A stretch of DNA of 64,000 bases from JAHELQ01 sp964491915 (GTDB taxonomy: Bacteria > Acidobacteriota > Aminicenantia > UBA2199), in NCBI GenBank assembly GCA_964491915.1, contig CAZBHS010000005.1, positions 1 through 64,000 of the forward strand. The letters are read 5' to 3'. The translations under genes and the position numbers were made by a program. Below, piece by piece: positions 8,200-16,805 of the stretch (position 1 is its first letter; each line of letters starts with the position of its first letter). Below the pieces are notes generated by a model, which was not told where the DNA came from, did not search any database, and worked only from the letters and a program-made list of their open reading frames with translations.

Positions 8200-9663
8200 A
8201 TGGCCAACAGACCGACTCTAAGGTTCTTGACCGACGATCTCATCCAGCAAATCATCGCCGAAAGCCGCGATGTCCTATGCAAACTGGGCACCACAGTTCA
8301 CAACAACGAAATTCTCGATCTCCTGGCAGCCCACGGCGCCGCCGTCGATATGGACAAACAGCACGTGGTGTACACCCAGGAGATGATAGACAAATCACTC
8401 AAAACCGTTCCCCGGGGATTCAAATTATACGACGCTTTGGGCAACGAAACCCACGATCTATCGGGGTACAACATCCATTTCGCCCCCGGCTCGGCGGCCC
8501 TCAACATCCTGGACTCCGACACCGACGAGATCCGCAGACCCACTACCGCCGATTATGTCAACTACGCCAAATTGATGACAAAGCTCGACAATATCGCGGC
8601 CCAGAGCACAGCCTTCATCCCCTCGGACGTTATCGAAACCATCTCCGACAGCTATAGGCTCTACTTGAGCTTGCTCTTCTGCGAAAAACCGGTCATCACC
8701 GGCACCTTCACCATCGCGGGCTTCCATGTGATGAAAGATATGCAGGTGGCGGTCAGGGGGAGCGAGGCGGCCCTCAAAGAGAAACCCCTCACCATATTTT
8801 CATGCTGCCCCACCTCGCCGTTGAAATGGAGCGACGTCACCTCGCAGAACGTCATTGATTGCGGTAAATACGGCATTCCCATCGAATTCATCTCCATGCC
8901 GCTGGCGGGCTTCATGTCGCCGGTCACCATTGTTGGCACATTGGTTTCCCACACAACTGAAACCCTGAGCGGTATTGTCATCAGCCAACTGGCAAATCCC
9001 GGCTCTCCCCTACTTTACGGCGGATCTCCGGCGGCCTTCGACATTCGCTACGAAACCACCCCGATGGGGGCTGTGGAGACGCAGATGATCGACTGCGCTT
9101 ACAACGAAATCGGCAAATATCTGGGTATTCCGACGCAGGCCTACATCTCCTTGAGCGACGCCAAAAAACTGGACGCCCAAGCGGGATTGGAAACCTCCAT
9201 GGGCGCCACAATGGCGGGATTGGCGGGGATCAACAGCATCTCCGGTCCCGGCATGTTGGACTTCGAGAACTGCCAGAGTCTGGAAAAATTGGTGGTGGAC
9301 AACGAAATCTGCGGATTGACCCTCAGGATGACTCGAGGCGTGGAGGCCAAAGAGGACTTCCCGGCGATGCCTCATTTTGAGGAACTGCTCAAAGAGAAAC
9401 ACCTTCTGATCGCCAAACACACCCGCAAATACCTGAAAGAGGAACACTATTTCCCCGGTAGGGTCATCGACAGGGCCAACCTGTCCCGTTGGCGCAGCGA
9501 AGGAAGCCTGACTCTGAAGCAGCGCGCCAGCCAGGAAAAGGAGCGCCATCTCAAAGCGTACCAACCGGCAGGTATCGGCGACGATGTGAAGGCGGAGCTC
9601 ACAAAGCTCATGAGCTCCGAGGCGAAACGCTGCGGCATGGACTCTTTGCCCGCCGTTGACTAG
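8200..9663 (+). CDS. MttB-family methylamine:corrinoid methyltransferase (non-pyrrolysine type)
   Basis: 487 aa, normal length for the trimethylamine methyltransferase (MttB) superfamily. The N-terminal MANRPTLRFLTDDLIQQII and ILDLLAAHGAAVDMDKQHV, the internal GTFTIAGFHVMKDM, and the glycine-rich GGSPAAFDIRYETTPMGAVE and GGAT-like AGINSISGPGMLDFENCQS are typical of the TIM-barrel fold. No in-frame TAG interrupts the gene, so it is of the non-pyrrolysine subfamily, whose known members demethylate quaternary amines such as glycine betaine, proline betaine or carnitine; the substrate here is unknown. The SD is AAAGGGAGG. It opens an operon with a corrinoid protein that would accept the methyl group. 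Confidence 0.9.
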   Translation: MANRPTLRFLTDDLIQQIIAESRDVLCKLGTTVHNNEILDLLAAHGAAVDMDKQHVVYTQEMIDKSLKTVPRGFKLYDALGNETHDLSGYNIHFAPGSAALNILDSDTDEIRRPTTADYVNYAKLMTKLDNIAAQSTAFIPSDVIETISDSYRLYLSLLFCEKPVITGTFTIAGFHVMKDMQVAVRGSEAALKEKPLTIFSCCPTSPLKWSDVTSQNVIDCGKYGIPIEFISMPLAGFMSPVTIVGTLVSHTTETLSGIVISQLANPGSPLLYGGSPAAFDIRYETTPMGAVETQMIDCAYNEIGKYLGIPTQAYISLSDAKKLDAQAGLETSMGATMAGLAGINSISGPGMLDFENCQSLEKLVVDNEICGLTLRMTRGVEAKEDFPAMPHFEELLKEKHLLIAKHTRKYLKEEHYFPGRVIDRANLSRWRSEGSLTLKQRASQEKERHLKAYQPAGIGDDVKAELTKLMSSEAKRCGMDSLPAVD

Positions 9664-9670
9664 TGCATTT

Positions 9671-10396
9671 ATGAGACAAATTATAGATATTCCGGTTTCC
9701 CGCATCAAACCTTCCAGGGAAGATGTTCTAGAGGCTCAGGGCATCGACAGGGGCGTCGAGCCGTCTGAAAAGATTCTCGCGCTGTACGAGGACGCCATGA
9801 CCTGGATCGAACTTCTGACGGAACCCACTGCCATCATCCAGAAAATCTGCATGGAAGAGTTTTACAAGGTATACGCCGGCAGCGGGCAAAACGCAGCGGA
9901 CACACCGCTAAAAAAAATCGTCCCTCTGGCGTCCACATTGGCGTTTGGGGCAGCCACCCTGGGGCAATCCATCAGCCGTAAAATCAGCGACCTGTTCGAC
10001 AAGAACGACTTCGCGTTGGCGTCGATGCTGGATGCGGCAGCCTCCATCGGGGCCGATAATTGCGGTAGATTCATGGAAGAGGCCCTACGCCGGGAATTGC
10101 AGCGTAGGGCGCCGAACCTCGTGGACCTCACCGTCATGCTCTACAGCCCCGGCTATTGCGGGTGGCATATCAGCGGGCAAGAGGCGTTGTTCGAGAGTTT
10201 GCAGCCGGGTAACATCGGCATCCAATTGAACGACAGTTTCTTGATGGATCCCCTCAAATCGCTTTCCGGCTTGTTGGTGGCGGGCGAACCGGATATCCAC
10301 CGCTTCGTAAACGATTATCCCTTTTGCGGCGATTGCCGGAACCATACCTGCGTCCGCCGCATGAAACAACTCTATCCAAATCACATGGAGGATTAA
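9671..10396 (+). CDS. Methionine synthase activation-domain-like protein (corrinoid reactivation)
   Basis: 241 aa from the ATG at 9671; this overlaps neither neighbour badly and is preferred to a TTG at 9656, although neither has a good SD. The C-terminal half (LYSPGYCGWHISGQEALF, GIQLNDSFLMDPLKSLSGL) matches the vitamin B12-dependent methionine synthase activation domain. A cysteine cluster (YPFCGDCRNHTCVRRMK) ends the protein and could bind metal or an iron-sulfur cluster. Proteins of this kind often lie beside MttB-type methyltransferases and probably help keep the corrinoid cofactor in the active Co(I) state. The exact reaction here is inferred from context. Confidence 0.8.
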   Translation: MRQIIDIPVSRIKPSREDVLEAQGIDRGVEPSEKILALYEDAMTWIELLTEPTAIIQKICMEEFYKVYAGSGQNAADTPLKKIVPLASTLAFGAATLGQSISRKISDLFDKNDFALASMLDAAASIGADNCGRFMEEALRRELQRRAPNLVDLTVMLYSPGYCGWHISGQEALFESLQPGNIGIQLNDSFLMDPLKSLSGLLVAGEPDIHRFVNDYPFCGDCRNHTCVRRMKQLYPNHMED

Positions 10397-10398
10397 AC

Positions 10399-11037
10399 AT
10401 GGAACTATTAAACCAGATTTCCGAGCAATTGCAGTTGGGTGAAGAAGAGAAAGTGGCTGAATTGACCCAACAGGCGATCGACAATAAACTCTCTCCCAAA
10501 GATATCCTGGACAACGGCTTGATTGCCGGAATGAACATCGTGGGCGACAAATTCCGCGATCATGAGATATTTCTACCCGATGTATTGCTGGCGGCCAAGG
10601 CCATGTACGCCGGCCTCGACCCCCTCAAGCCCCTATTGATCAAAGCGGGAGTGGAGTCGCGGGGCAAGGTGGTGATCGGTTCGGTTTACGGCGACCTGCA
10701 CGATATCGGCAAAAACCTGGTGGGCATTATGCTCAAAGGGGCGGGCTTCGATGTCATCGATCTGGGCAATGATGTGGCGCCGGAAAAATTCGTGGCCGCC
10801 GCCAAAAAAGAAAACGCAAACTTTATCGGCATGTCCGCCTTGCTCACCACCACCATGCCGGTGATGAAGAAGGTAGTGGACTTGTTGAAAAAAGAGGGCC
10901 TGGACGGAAAAATCAAGACCATCATCGGCGGCGCGCCGGTTTCCAAAGCCTACGCCGACGAGATCGGCGCCGACGAGTACGCCTTCGACGCCGGCTTCGC
11001 GGTTGATTGCGTCAAAGAGCTGATGGCGCAGGCGTAA
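10399..11037 (+). CDS. Corrinoid (cobalamin-binding) methyl-carrier protein, MttC/MtbC type
   Basis: 212 aa. The start at 10399 has GGAGGA 8 nt upstream and lies 2 bp after the previous stop. An N-terminal helical cap domain (LTQQAIDNKLSPKDILDNGL, GDKFRDHEIFLPDVLLAAKA) is followed by a B12-binding Rossmann-like domain carrying the signature DLHDIGKNLVGIML, in which the His ligates cobalt, and IIGGAPVSKAYADEIGADEY. It accepts the methyl group from the MttB-family protein and passes it to a second methyltransferase, here most plausibly the homocysteine methyltransferase encoded next. Confidence 0.92.
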   Translation: MELLNQISEQLQLGEEEKVAELTQQAIDNKLSPKDILDNGLIAGMNIVGDKFRDHEIFLPDVLLAAKAMYAGLDPLKPLLIKAGVESRGKVVIGSVYGDLHDIGKNLVGIMLKGAGFDVIDLGNDVAPEKFVAAAKKENANFIGMSALLTTTMPVMKKVVDLLKKEGLDGKIKTIIGGAPVSKAYADEIGADEYAFDAGFAVDCVKELMAQA

Positions 11038-11054
11038 TTCAGCGGCAGGGCAGA

Positions 11055-11945
11055 ATGACTTCTATTGTAGAACGCATCCAGGCGGGCGAGGTATTGGTGG
11101 CGGACGGCGCCATGGGAACCATGCTGTTCGCCAATGGTTTGACTGGCGGACGATGCCCCGAAGAGTACAATCTCAGCCATCCTGATATTCTCGAAGCAAT
11201 CGCCCGCCAATATATGGAGGCAGGCGCGGATATCGTCCAGACAAACTCTTTCGGCGGTTCGCCGTTGAAGTTGGCTCAATACGGATTGGACCACAAAACC
11301 GAAACCATCAACGGGCGGGCGGTCGAAGCGGTGAAAAAAGCGGTGGGGGACAAAGCCTTTGTCTCCGCCTCGTGCGGACCCTGCGGCAAGTTGCTGAAAC
11401 CCTACGGCGATACGGAGCCGGAACTCATGAGGGACGGCTTCCTGCGGCAAATGAAGGCGCTCATCAAAGCCGGCGCCGATCTGGTGTGCGTCGAGACTAT
11501 GACCGACATCCAGGAGGCGAAGCTGGCGATCGAGGCTGCGCGGGAGGTGTCGCTCGACATCCCCATCATGGCCACCATGACCTTTGATCCCACCCCCAGA
11601 GGGTTTTATACGGTAATGGGCGTCACCATCGAAGCGGCGGCCCGGGAACTCGAAGCGGCGGGCGCCACTATCATCGGCTCCAATTGCGGCAACGGCATCG
11701 AAAAGATGATCGAGATCGCCGTCGAGTTCAAACAGCATACCTCATTGCCGGTGATTATCCAGTCCAACGCCGGAGTGCCGGAGCTCAAGGACGGCAAGCC
11801 CTTCTACCCTGAAACACCCGAATTTATGGGCCAAAAGGCCGAAGCATTGATCGCAGCCGGCGTCGCCATCATCGGCGGCTGCTGCGGCACCACCCCGGTC
11901 CACATCCGCGCCATCCGCGCCGCTGTGGACCGGGCCAAAAACTAA
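11055..11945 (+). CDS. Homocysteine S-methyltransferase family protein
   Basis: 296 aa starting at 11055, 17 bp after the corrinoid gene. It has the full homocysteine-binding domain found at the N-terminus of MetH and in BHMT: LVADGAMGTMLFANG at the start, then NSFGGSPLKL, SASCGPCGKLLKPYGD, a zinc-ligating Cys in IIGSNCGNGIE, and the C-terminal Cys pair in IIGGCCGTTPVHIRAI. It probably transfers the corrinoid-bound methyl group to homocysteine to make methionine. The usual folate-binding domain of MetH is absent from the operon, so the donor would be the MttB substrate. This direct link is an inference from gene order. Confidence 0.88.
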   Translation: MTSIVERIQAGEVLVADGAMGTMLFANGLTGGRCPEEYNLSHPDILEAIARQYMEAGADIVQTNSFGGSPLKLAQYGLDHKTETINGRAVEAVKKAVGDKAFVSASCGPCGKLLKPYGDTEPELMRDGFLRQMKALIKAGADLVCVETMTDIQEAKLAIEAAREVSLDIPIMATMTFDPTPRGFYTVMGVTIEAAARELEAAGATIIGSNCGNGIEKMIEIAVEFKQHTSLPVIIQSNAGVPELKDGKPFYPETPEFMGQKAEALIAAGVAIIGGCCGTTPVHIRAIRAAVDRAKN

Positions 11946-11987
11946 GCTACACGCAAGATTTACACAACTAAATAAAAGGAGGCTTGG

Positions 11988-13055
11988 ATGAAACGCAAAA
12001 GTTTTATTCATTTCATGATCACCCTTTTGGTGATGTTTCTGTTCATTTCCCCGGTATTGGCCCAGGAATTCACCCTGGACGACAATCCGGACCGTCCGCT
12101 GACGGGCCCCGGCATTCCGGGACTGTTCAGCGCCGAAGATCCGTATGGATTATGGTTGCCGCCGGTGCCCGCCGGCTTGATCGGCCCCTCCCCTTCGTTG
12201 GGCCACCCCAATGGTCCGTTTATGGATTCGGACATTTTATGGATCGGTGTGGTCCAGATACTTCCGCTCTCCAATTTCGGTCTCAGTTTTGTGGATTCCA
12301 TATCCGTCGATCACAGTGGCCCCACCAACCAGGCCGTCATCGGCATCAGTTTCTCCATTGACCGGGCCACCGGCGGGGTCGCCGGCACATGGTCGGAAAG
12401 GGAAGCCCGGAACAACCAGCAGCCGGCGGATATCTACGACTCCGATAGACTGTACACGCATCCGTCCACATATGCGGGACAGATCAATCCCCAGGTATTG
12501 CCCACAGCCGGCAACGGCGGCTCGAACGCCTTGCGGTACGACGACAGTCATTTCGGCCTCATCGCTCCCACGAGCCCCATCCAGCCGGGAACACACGACA
12601 ACATCGTATCCTTCAACCAGCAGGGGGGACTCAGCTATCAGAACAACACATTCTTCACCGTATCCCCGGCGGAAACAGCCTTGACGGGCCTCAATTCCTC
12701 CGACATCGGCGCCATCGCCCCCAGAGGCATGCCGGCCTTGTATGCCATGGCCTCCACATTGGGTTTGCATCCGACCCTCGACAGCGTAGACGCTCTCATC
12801 GTATGGGACTACGGCACCCCCCTGCTCAATGAACCGGGAATCGATTACGCCCTGTTCAGCGTCAGCCCCGGCTCCCAGATCTTGAATAATTGGGTCGGCC
12901 CCCAGGGACAGACCATAGACGCCGGAGCCATCCTATTCACGGATTTCACCGGAACCTTCTCCGTCTACCTCTTCTCCCCAGACCTGGGTCTGGCCCCAGC
13001 CCCCGGCATGCCGGCCGGAGTCGAAAACGTAGACGCTTTAGACATGTATCAATAA
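11988..13055 (+). CDS. Secreted protein of unknown function
   Basis: 355 aa behind a strong SD (AAAGGAGG), 42 bp after the homocysteine methyltransferase and in the same direction, so possibly co-transcribed. It begins with a signal peptide (MKRKSFIHFMITLLVMFLFI, cleavage near VLAQ). The mature part is rich in Pro, Gly, Asn and Asp (DNPDRPLTGPGIPGLFSAED, GLWLPPVPAGLIGPSPSLG), resembling an all-beta exported protein. No catalytic motif, repeat or anchor is visible, and I do not recognise the family. Its neighbours suggest no clear role. Confidence 0.75.
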   Translation: MKRKSFIHFMITLLVMFLFISPVLAQEFTLDDNPDRPLTGPGIPGLFSAEDPYGLWLPPVPAGLIGPSPSLGHPNGPFMDSDILWIGVVQILPLSNFGLSFVDSISVDHSGPTNQAVIGISFSIDRATGGVAGTWSEREARNNQQPADIYDSDRLYTHPSTYAGQINPQVLPTAGNGGSNALRYDDSHFGLIAPTSPIQPGTHDNIVSFNQQGGLSYQNNTFFTVSPAETALTGLNSSDIGAIAPRGMPALYAMASTLGLHPTLDSVDALIVWDYGTPLLNEPGIDYALFSVSPGSQILNNWVGPQGQTIDAGAILFTDFTGTFSVYLFSPDLGLAPAPGMPAGVENVDALDMYQ

Positions 13056-13074
13056 CAACATAAGAGGGCGCAGG

Positions 13075-14113
13075 CTATGCTCGCGCCCTCTCGTTGGACA
13101 ACAGCAGGGCCATTAGTTGTCGCTCTCTTAGGAGCAGAGCGTTGGGGATGTCCTTGATTTGCCCGTAGTCTTTGTTGGGACCGCCGATCTCGACGACCGT
13201 CTCCTCCAGTCCTTTTTTGATGATATAATCGGGATTCTTTTTGTAGCCTTTTACAGTGTGGACCGAATAACCAAGAAGTTCGAAGCCGAAGAGGGCCAGC
13301 TCTTCCCGGACAGCGCCGATTTCCGGCTCCAATCCCAATGTGCGGCAAATGGCGAAGCGGAGGTTTGGATGGGCGAAGAGGATCTTGGGTTCTCCCCGCA
13401 CCAATCTAGCTCCGGTGGCCAGGGGGCGAAGTACCCGTAGGATTTTCATCTGTTCCAGAGCCTGGATGATTTCGTCGATAATGGGTTTTGAGACCGCTAG
13501 ATTCCGGGACAACGAGTTGACGCTCAATTCGCCGGGCTTGGAGGTGGCGACAAAGTAGAGAAGTTTCTCCATAGCCAGCACCTTTTGGGACGAGAGTTTC
13601 AAGATAGACACCGCGTCTTTTTCCAGCGATTGTTTGATAACAGTGAAAATCGTTTGCAGAGAATCATCGAAGGAATATTCGAGGGAAAAGGGGAAGCCGC
13701 CGGTCGCCGCGAAACACCACCGGGGCGCTGCCGGACACCAACAAACGGGCGGAGGAAAACTGGTCCACCACCGCCTTGATATCCCGTTCCCAATCGGGGA
13801 TGGTGTGGATCTCATCGATAAACAACATCTTGAAGCCGCTTTCGATCAATTGCACGGTGTATTCATAAAGGGACAGGTTCTTCACTTGCGGCCAGTCGGC
13901 GGAGAAATAGAAGTGCTTTTCAGAGCAGGTGGACATCAATTGTAACAGAGCCGTGGTCTTGCCGATCCCTCTCAGGCTTCGAAGCACTTTAATGGGAGGC
14001 AAGGATGACAAATCTCCGGCCATACGACCGACAATCGTTCGCCGCAGTTTTCCATCCGCCTCTCCAAGCAACCGGTCTACAACCGAAAACGTTCTATCAT
14101 CAACCATATACAA
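13075..14113 (-). pseudogene. AAA ATPase of the DUF4143 type, broken by a frameshift
   Basis: The N-terminal part (14113 to about 13690) has a Walker A-like loop (SLRGIGKTTALLQL) and Walker B (FKMLFIDEIHTIPDWERD) followed by SGSAP, as in the AAA+DUF4143 family. The frame is then lost; the C-terminal part (SLEYSFDDSLQTIFTVI ... GPNKDYGQIKDIPNALLLRE) continues in another frame. The shift lies at the GGGG tract 13690-13693: removing one base joins RGDRRLPF to SLEYSFDD. This is either a real mutation or a sequencing error. These single-gene ATPases are common, mobile and of uncertain function. The start is a weak ATG. Confidence 0.8.
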
Positions 14114-14218
14114 AACTTAGCACTTTTTCCGTCTAAAATCAACGGATTTTGGACGGTTTTTAGTCTAAAACTCATGAACTACTGATAATAAAGGATGAAG
14201 GGGATAATCTTAAAGGAT

Positions 14219-14242
14219 AAGGGCGGCTTGGGAGCCGCCCTT
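14219..14242 (-). terminator. Hairpin terminator after the VWA lipoprotein gene
   Basis: A 9-bp perfect stem, AAGGGCGGC (14219-14227) with GCCGCCCTT (14234-14242) around a 6-nt loop, 20 bp beyond the stop codon of the minus-strand gene. On that strand it is followed by ATCCTTT, a weak T-tract. Confidence 0.5.
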
Positions 14243-14261
14243 TGATTGGAATGCGGGGGAA

Positions 14262-15950
14262 TTATTTGTTTAGTTGGCGGGCGATGTTCAGGAGTTGAAG
14301 GAATTCTGCCCGGTAGCCGTTTTTGTCGTCGCCGAGGGAGGATTCGGCCAAAGCGGCGATGTGATCGTAGGTGAGATCGTTTTTGAATGTGGAATCCCGG
14401 AGCAGCATGCCGAAGCCTGCGACGGCTGCTGAGAAGCGGAAGTTGATGGAGGCTTTGGCGGCCTTGGTATCGCTGTCTTCCAGGGTTTGTTGGATCAGGA
14501 GGGATGTGTCCTGCTTGGGGGGTTTGTAGCGGAACTTGAGGGTCATGATCTCGTTGGTTTGGGCGGCGGAGTTCTTGATTTTGGTCTCCTGGTATTTGAG
14601 GGAGCCGGCTTTGGGCACGGTTTCTTCCGAACCGGCGGGGATGATTTCGTAGAGGGCCGTGACTGTGTGACCGGCGCCCAGCTCTCCGGCGTCTTTGGTG
14701 TCGTCGTCGAAGTCCTCGTTGGCCAGGAGGCGGTTCTCGTATCCCACCAGACGGTAGGCTTTGACCTTGGTGGGATTGAATTCCACCTGGATCTTCACGT
14801 CTTTGGCGATGGTGAACATATTGGCCCGCATCTCTTTGACAAAGACCTTCTCCGCCTCTTTGAGGGTATCGATGTAGAAGTAGTTGCCGTTGCCGGCGTT
14901 GGAAATTTGCTCCATGCGGCCGTCTTTGTAATTGCCCATGCCGAAGCCGCAGATGGTGAGAAAGATGTCGTCCTTGCGTTTTTCCTCGATGAGGCGCACC
15001 AGGTCGGACGATGAGGAGGCTCCCACATTGAAGTCGCCGTCGGTGGCCAGGATCACCCGGTTGTTGCCGCCGGCGATGAGGTTCTCTTTGGCTACTTTGT
15101 AGGCCAACTGGATACCCGCGCCTCCGGCGGTGGAGCCTCCGGCTTGAAGGCTATCGAGGGATTCGAGAATCATCTCCCGTTTGGACGCCGGGGTCGAGGG
15201 CAACACCAATCCGGCGGAACCGGCGTAGGCCACGATGGCGATGCGGTCGCGGTCGTCCAGCTCTTCGAGCAACAGCTTGAGCGATTGCTTCAAGAGCGGC
15301 AGCTTGTTGGCGGACGACATGGAGCCGGAAGAATCCACCAGCAGGACTAGATTCGAGGGTTTGAAGTTTTTATAGTCCAGCGTTTTTCCTTGCAAGCCGA
15401 TGTGGATGAGCTTGTGCTCGTCGTTCCAGGGGCACGAGGCCATTTCGGTGTTGATGGAAAAGGGATGTTTGCCTGTGGGCTGGGGGTAGTCGTAGGTGAA
15501 GTAGTTGATCATCTCTTCCAGCCGCACCGCGTCTTTATTGGGCATTTGCCGGGAGGTGAGGAAGCGGCGGACATTGGTGTAGGAGGCGGTATCCACGTCG
15601 ATGGAAAAAGTCGAAAGGGGATTTTCCCGGGCGTCCTTGAATTGGTTCTCGTCGATCTTATCGTATTCTTCGGTGTTGAAGCCTTTATCACCGGCCGCCA
15701 TTGAAGGTTGGGCTCCTTCGATGCTGCCCAGGGCCTGTAACATCTTTTTTTTCTCGGGGGTTACGTTACGCTGTCTTGATTTTCCGGTTTCCCTGTCTTT
15801 TTTCGGAGCCGGAGCCAGTTCGTCGGCCACCGCCTCCTCTTTGACTCGCTCTTGGTGAGGTTTGTCCAAACTGCAGCCGGTGAGGGCCAGGAGCGTTGCC
15901 ATCATGATGGTTATTAAAAATGCGTGGACTAATGTTTTTGTTTGTTTCAT
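14262..15950 (-). CDS. Lipoprotein with von Willebrand factor A domain (YfbK-like)
   Basis: 562 aa. The N-terminus is a lipoprotein signal with lipobox LALTGC, so the mature protein is lipid-anchored. A conserved N-terminal stretch (FSIDVDTASYTNVRRFL, AVRLEEMINYFTYDYPQP) leads into a VWA domain with an intact MIDAS motif (VLLVDSSGSMSS) and TDGDFNVG. The C-terminal part (ALYEIIPAGSE, LKFRYKPP, FAAAVAGFGMLLRDS-like) belongs to the DUF3520 region of this family. Such proteins are thought to bind a partner protein through a metal ion; the partner is unknown. The gene has an SD (GGAGG) and a terminator hairpin. Confidence 0.88.
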   Translation of the reverse strand: MKQTKTLVHAFLITIMMATLLALTGCSLDKPHQERVKEEAVADELAPAPKKDRETGKSRQRNVTPEKKKMLQALGSIEGAQPSMAAGDKGFNTEEYDKIDENQFKDARENPLSTFSIDVDTASYTNVRRFLTSRQMPNKDAVRLEEMINYFTYDYPQPTGKHPFSINTEMASCPWNDEHKLIHIGLQGKTLDYKNFKPSNLVLLVDSSGSMSSANKLPLLKQSLKLLLEELDDRDRIAIVAYAGSAGLVLPSTPASKREMILESLDSLQAGGSTAGGAGIQLAYKVAKENLIAGGNNRVILATDGDFNVGASSSSDLVRLIEEKRKDDIFLTICGFGMGNYKDGRMEQISNAGNGNYFYIDTLKEAEKVFVKEMRANMFTIAKDVKIQVEFNPTKVKAYRLVGYENRLLANEDFDDDTKDAGELGAGHTVTALYEIIPAGSEETVPKAGSLKYQETKIKNSAAQTNEIMTLKFRYKPPKQDTSLLIQQTLEDSDTKAAKASINFRFSAAVAGFGMLLRDSTFKNDLTYDHIAALAESSLGDDKNGYRAEFLQLLNIARQLNK

Positions 15951-16074
15951 ATCTTTCCTCCAAATTCTTTTTTCAACGTCATGCCCATTTTGTCGGACAT
16001 AGTGAAAATAATTCTCCCAAAAAATTTATTTTTTTGCACACTTGTGGGGCGACGGGCAGCTTTTTCACCGCTGG

Positions 16075-16761
16075 CTAGTGATCCTTGCCGTTGAAGGCGC
16101 CGTTTACGATGGTGCCGTCGAAGATGCGGATGGTGCGGGAGGAGTGGTCTGCCACCTTTTGGTCGTGGGTCACCATGAGGATGGTTTTCCCCTCTTTGGA
16201 GAGCTGAAGAAAGATTTCCATAATCTCCAGACCGCTTTTGGAGTCCAGGTTGCCGGTGGGTTCGTCCGCCAGAATGACGGGGGGCTCGTTGACCAATGCC
16301 CGGGCGATTGCCACCCGCTGCTGCTGGCCGCCGGAGAGTTCGGTGGGACGGTGCTCCGCCCAATCCCATAGGCCCACCAACTCCAGATACTTCTGCACCC
16401 GGCGTTTGCGCTCTTTGGCGTTCTTGCCGTTGTAGAGCATGGGAAGTTCCACATTCTCATAGGCTGTGGCATAGGGCAAGAGGTTGAAGTTCTGGAACAC
16501 GAAGCCGATCTTTTTGTTGCGGATCTCGGATAATTGGTCGAAGGTCAAACCCGCCACATTCTCCGAATCCAATAGATAGGAACCGCCGGTGGGTGTGTCC
16601 AGGCAGCCGATGATGTTCATGAGAGTGGACTTACCGGAACCGGAGGGTCCCATGATGGAGACGAATTCTCCCCGGTCGATTTTCATATTCACCCCTTTGA
16701 GGGCTTCGAACGACAGGTTTCCTGTTTGATACACCTTGGTTATATTTTCAAATCGAATCAT
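16075..16761 (-). CDS. ABC transporter ATP-binding protein, MacB/LolD type
   Basis: 228 aa, a single nucleotide-binding domain. It has Walker A (GPSGSGKST), Q-loop (FVFQNFNLLPYATAYENVEL), signature (LSGGQQQRVAIARA), Walker B (VILADEPTGNLDSKSG) and the H-loop (VTHDQ). It is the last gene of a minus-strand operon in which a periplasmic adaptor and two permeases precede it. The whole is a MacAB-like exporter that would use ATP to drive substrate out through an outer-membrane partner. No TolC-like gene is in the window. Confidence 0.93.
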   Translation of the reverse strand: MIRFENITKVYQTGNLSFEALKGVNMKIDRGEFVSIMGPSGSGKSTLMNIIGCLDTPTGGSYLLDSENVAGLTFDQLSEIRNKKIGFVFQNFNLLPYATAYENVELPMLYNGKNAKERKRRVQKYLELVGLWDWAEHRPTELSGGQQQRVAIARALVNEPPVILADEPTGNLDSKSGLEIMEIFLQLSKEGKTILMVTHDQKVADHSSRTIRIFDGTIVNGAFNGKDH

Positions 16762-16805
16762 TGTTTACCTCGTTTTTTATCAATTGTTTCAGCATGCGAC
16801 CGTTC

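Noticed and set aside
9010..9708. Long minus-strand frame in the methyltransferase operon.
   Set aside because: Antisense to the MttB-family gene, which is clearly coding by homology.
10950..11738. Long minus-strand frame.
   Set aside because: Antisense shadow of the homocysteine methyltransferase gene.
13063..13091. A strong palindrome (AGAGGGCGC with GCGCCCTCT) between two convergent genes.
   Set aside because: There is no T-tract on either side and it overlaps the end of the ATPase gene, so it was not called a terminator.
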